Of a stretch of 6,146 nucleotides of DNA, positions 5,458 to 6,146 are shown one piece after another. Below the pieces are notes generated by a model, which made no database searches, was not told the DNA's origin, and saw only the letters and a program-made list of their open reading frames with translations. Within the stretch, counting starts at the first letter, position 1; each line of letters begins with the position of its first letter. This DNA comes from an uncultured Clostridia bacterium (GTDB taxonomy: Bacteria > Bacillota > Clostridia > UBA1381 > UMGS1253): assembly GCA_937892135.1 (NCBI GenBank), contig CALAUK010000097.1, forward strand, positions 1 through 6,146, in the 5' to 3' direction. The position numbers were made by a program, and so were the translations under genes.

Positions 5458-6146
5458 TTAGATAAAGTAATAGAGTTTTTAGAATATATAAACAAATGGA
5501 ATAAATATGATATGGTTGTTAGAATAGATATAGTAGTTGATGGAAAAAATGTAATTAATATGAATTACCCTGAGGAAGAAGATGTTTATTATACAGATGG
5601 GAAAAATATTCGATTTGTATATCAAGGTAAAATCAAAAAAGGTGAAGAACTTTACAATACACGCGCACGCAAAAAGTTCAAGGTTGGACGCCTTGTTCGT
5701 ATGAACTCAGCTTCTATGGAAGATATTAACGAAGGTTTACCAGGAGATATCGTTGCTCTATTCGGTATTGAATGTGCATCAGGAGATACATTCTGTAGCG
5801 CAGGATTGAACTACGCTATGACTTCTATGTTCGTTCCTAACCCAGTTATCTCTCTTTCTATCAAACCAAAAGATAAGAAAGCTGCAGACCAAATGGCAAA
5901 AGCTCTTAACCGCTTTACAAAAGAAGACCCAACTTTCCAAACTTATGTTGATCCTGAATCAAACGAAACAATCATCAAAGGTATGGGTGAGTTGCATCTT
6001 GAAGTTTATGTTGAACGAATGCGTCGTGAATACAACTGTGATGTTGAAACAGGTGCTCCACAGGTTGCTTACCGCGAAACAATCACACAACAAGCAGACT
6101 TCAACTATACACACAAAAAACAATCTGGTGGATCTGGACAATATGG
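5428..6146 (+). CDS. fusA: Reading frame ending in elongation factor G domains II-IV (partial, probably chimeric)
   Basis: This frame is open to the window edge without a stop. From about 5611 it is unmistakable EF-G, the translocase GTPase of translation. Domain II (VYQGKIKKGEELYNTRARKK, then LVRMNSASMEDI and ALFGIECASGDTF) is followed by domain III with RFTKEDPTFQTYVDPE and GMGELHLEVYVERM (from 5980). Domain IV begins with THKKQSGGSGQYG at 6109. The ALFGIECASGDTF form resembles mitochondrial EFG1 and spirochaete-type EF-G rather than typical Firmicute EF-G. The ~60 codons before it (5428-5610) do not resemble EF-G: the GTPase domain of about 290 residues, with its G1-G5 motifs, is absent. 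Arginine codons are CGN throughout the EF-G part but AGA earlier. No ribosome site precedes the ATG at 5428, so that start is not supported. I regard this as two fragments joined in frame. Confidence 0.85.
   Translation, partial: MNILDVKTTYLDKVIEFLEYINKWNKYDMVVRIDIVVDGKNVINMNYPEEEDVYYTDGKNIRFVYQGKIKKGEELYNTRARKKFKVGRLVRMNSASMEDINEGLPGDIVALFGIECASGDTFCSAGLNYAMTSMFVPNPVISLSIKPKDKKAADQMAKALNRFTKEDPTFQTYVDPESNETIIKGMGELHLEVYVERMRREYNCDVETGAPQVAYRETITQQADFNYTHKKQSGGSGQY
5458..5610 (+). other. AT-rich unrecognised coding-like fragment between beta-helix and EF-G parts
   Basis: In the frame that continues into EF-G, this stretch reads as a plausible protein (DKVIEFLEYINKWNKYDMVV, then RIDIVVDGKNVINMNYPEEE). 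It shows helix-like then strand-like patterns, A/T-ending codons and an AGA arginine. It matches neither EF-G nor the beta-helix gene on the other strand. It may be a remnant of a third gene; I do not recognise the family. Confidence 0.4.

Noticed and set aside
5959..6141. 60-codon minus-strand open frame opposite EF-G
   Set aside because: It is antisense to highly conserved EF-G domain III/IV sequence.
4717..6146. A novel mobile element or prophage carrying the beta-helix gene
   Set aside because: No terminal repeats, integrase, transposase or attachment-site duplication is visible; mosaic fragments explain the region with fewer assumptions.

Overview
The first ~4.7 kb looks like ordinary chromosome of a low-to-moderate-GC Firmicute, probably a clostridium. 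The evidence is AGA-dominated arginine codons, strong GGAGG-type ribosome binding sites, TTGACA-type sigma-A promoters and a plsX-acpP-rnc cluster. From left to right it holds the 3' end of a solute-binding protein gene (2-175), a strong intercistronic hairpin, an amino-acid ABC permease with an unusual extra N-terminal domain (313-1707) and its GlnQ-type ATPase (1697-2443). These three genes form one amino-acid uptake cassette. A second block follows, driven by two recognisable promoters: plsX (2529-3518), acpP (3675-3902), a terminator-like hairpin, and rnc (3982-4680). PlsX and ACP act at the junction of fatty-acid and phospholipid synthesis. RNase III is commonly encoded beside them in Firmicutes.

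The last ~1.45 kb does not continue that logic. Right after rnc a well-placed Shine-Dalgarno and ATG (4682) start a reading frame that ends after 20 codons. It runs into the 3' end of a minus-strand gene for a right-handed beta-helix protein (4717-5457). That gene is open for 246 codons but has no convincing start before an upstream stop.

On the plus strand, a reading frame from 5428 runs off the window end. Its first ~60 codons are AT-rich and unrecognised. From about 5611 it is plainly elongation factor G (domains II, III and the start of IV), of the mitochondrial EFG1/spirochaete-like kind, with only CGN arginine codons and no GTPase domain upstream. The simplest reading is that the right end is a mosaic of fragments from different genomes (chimeric assembly or chimeric template), with joins near 4685-4720, 5425-5460 and 5605-5630.

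I found no CRISPR array, tRNA, rRNA, transposase or recognisable novel defence or mobile system. The most interesting biological item is the extra domain of the permease. The most important practical item is the probable chimerism of the right end.
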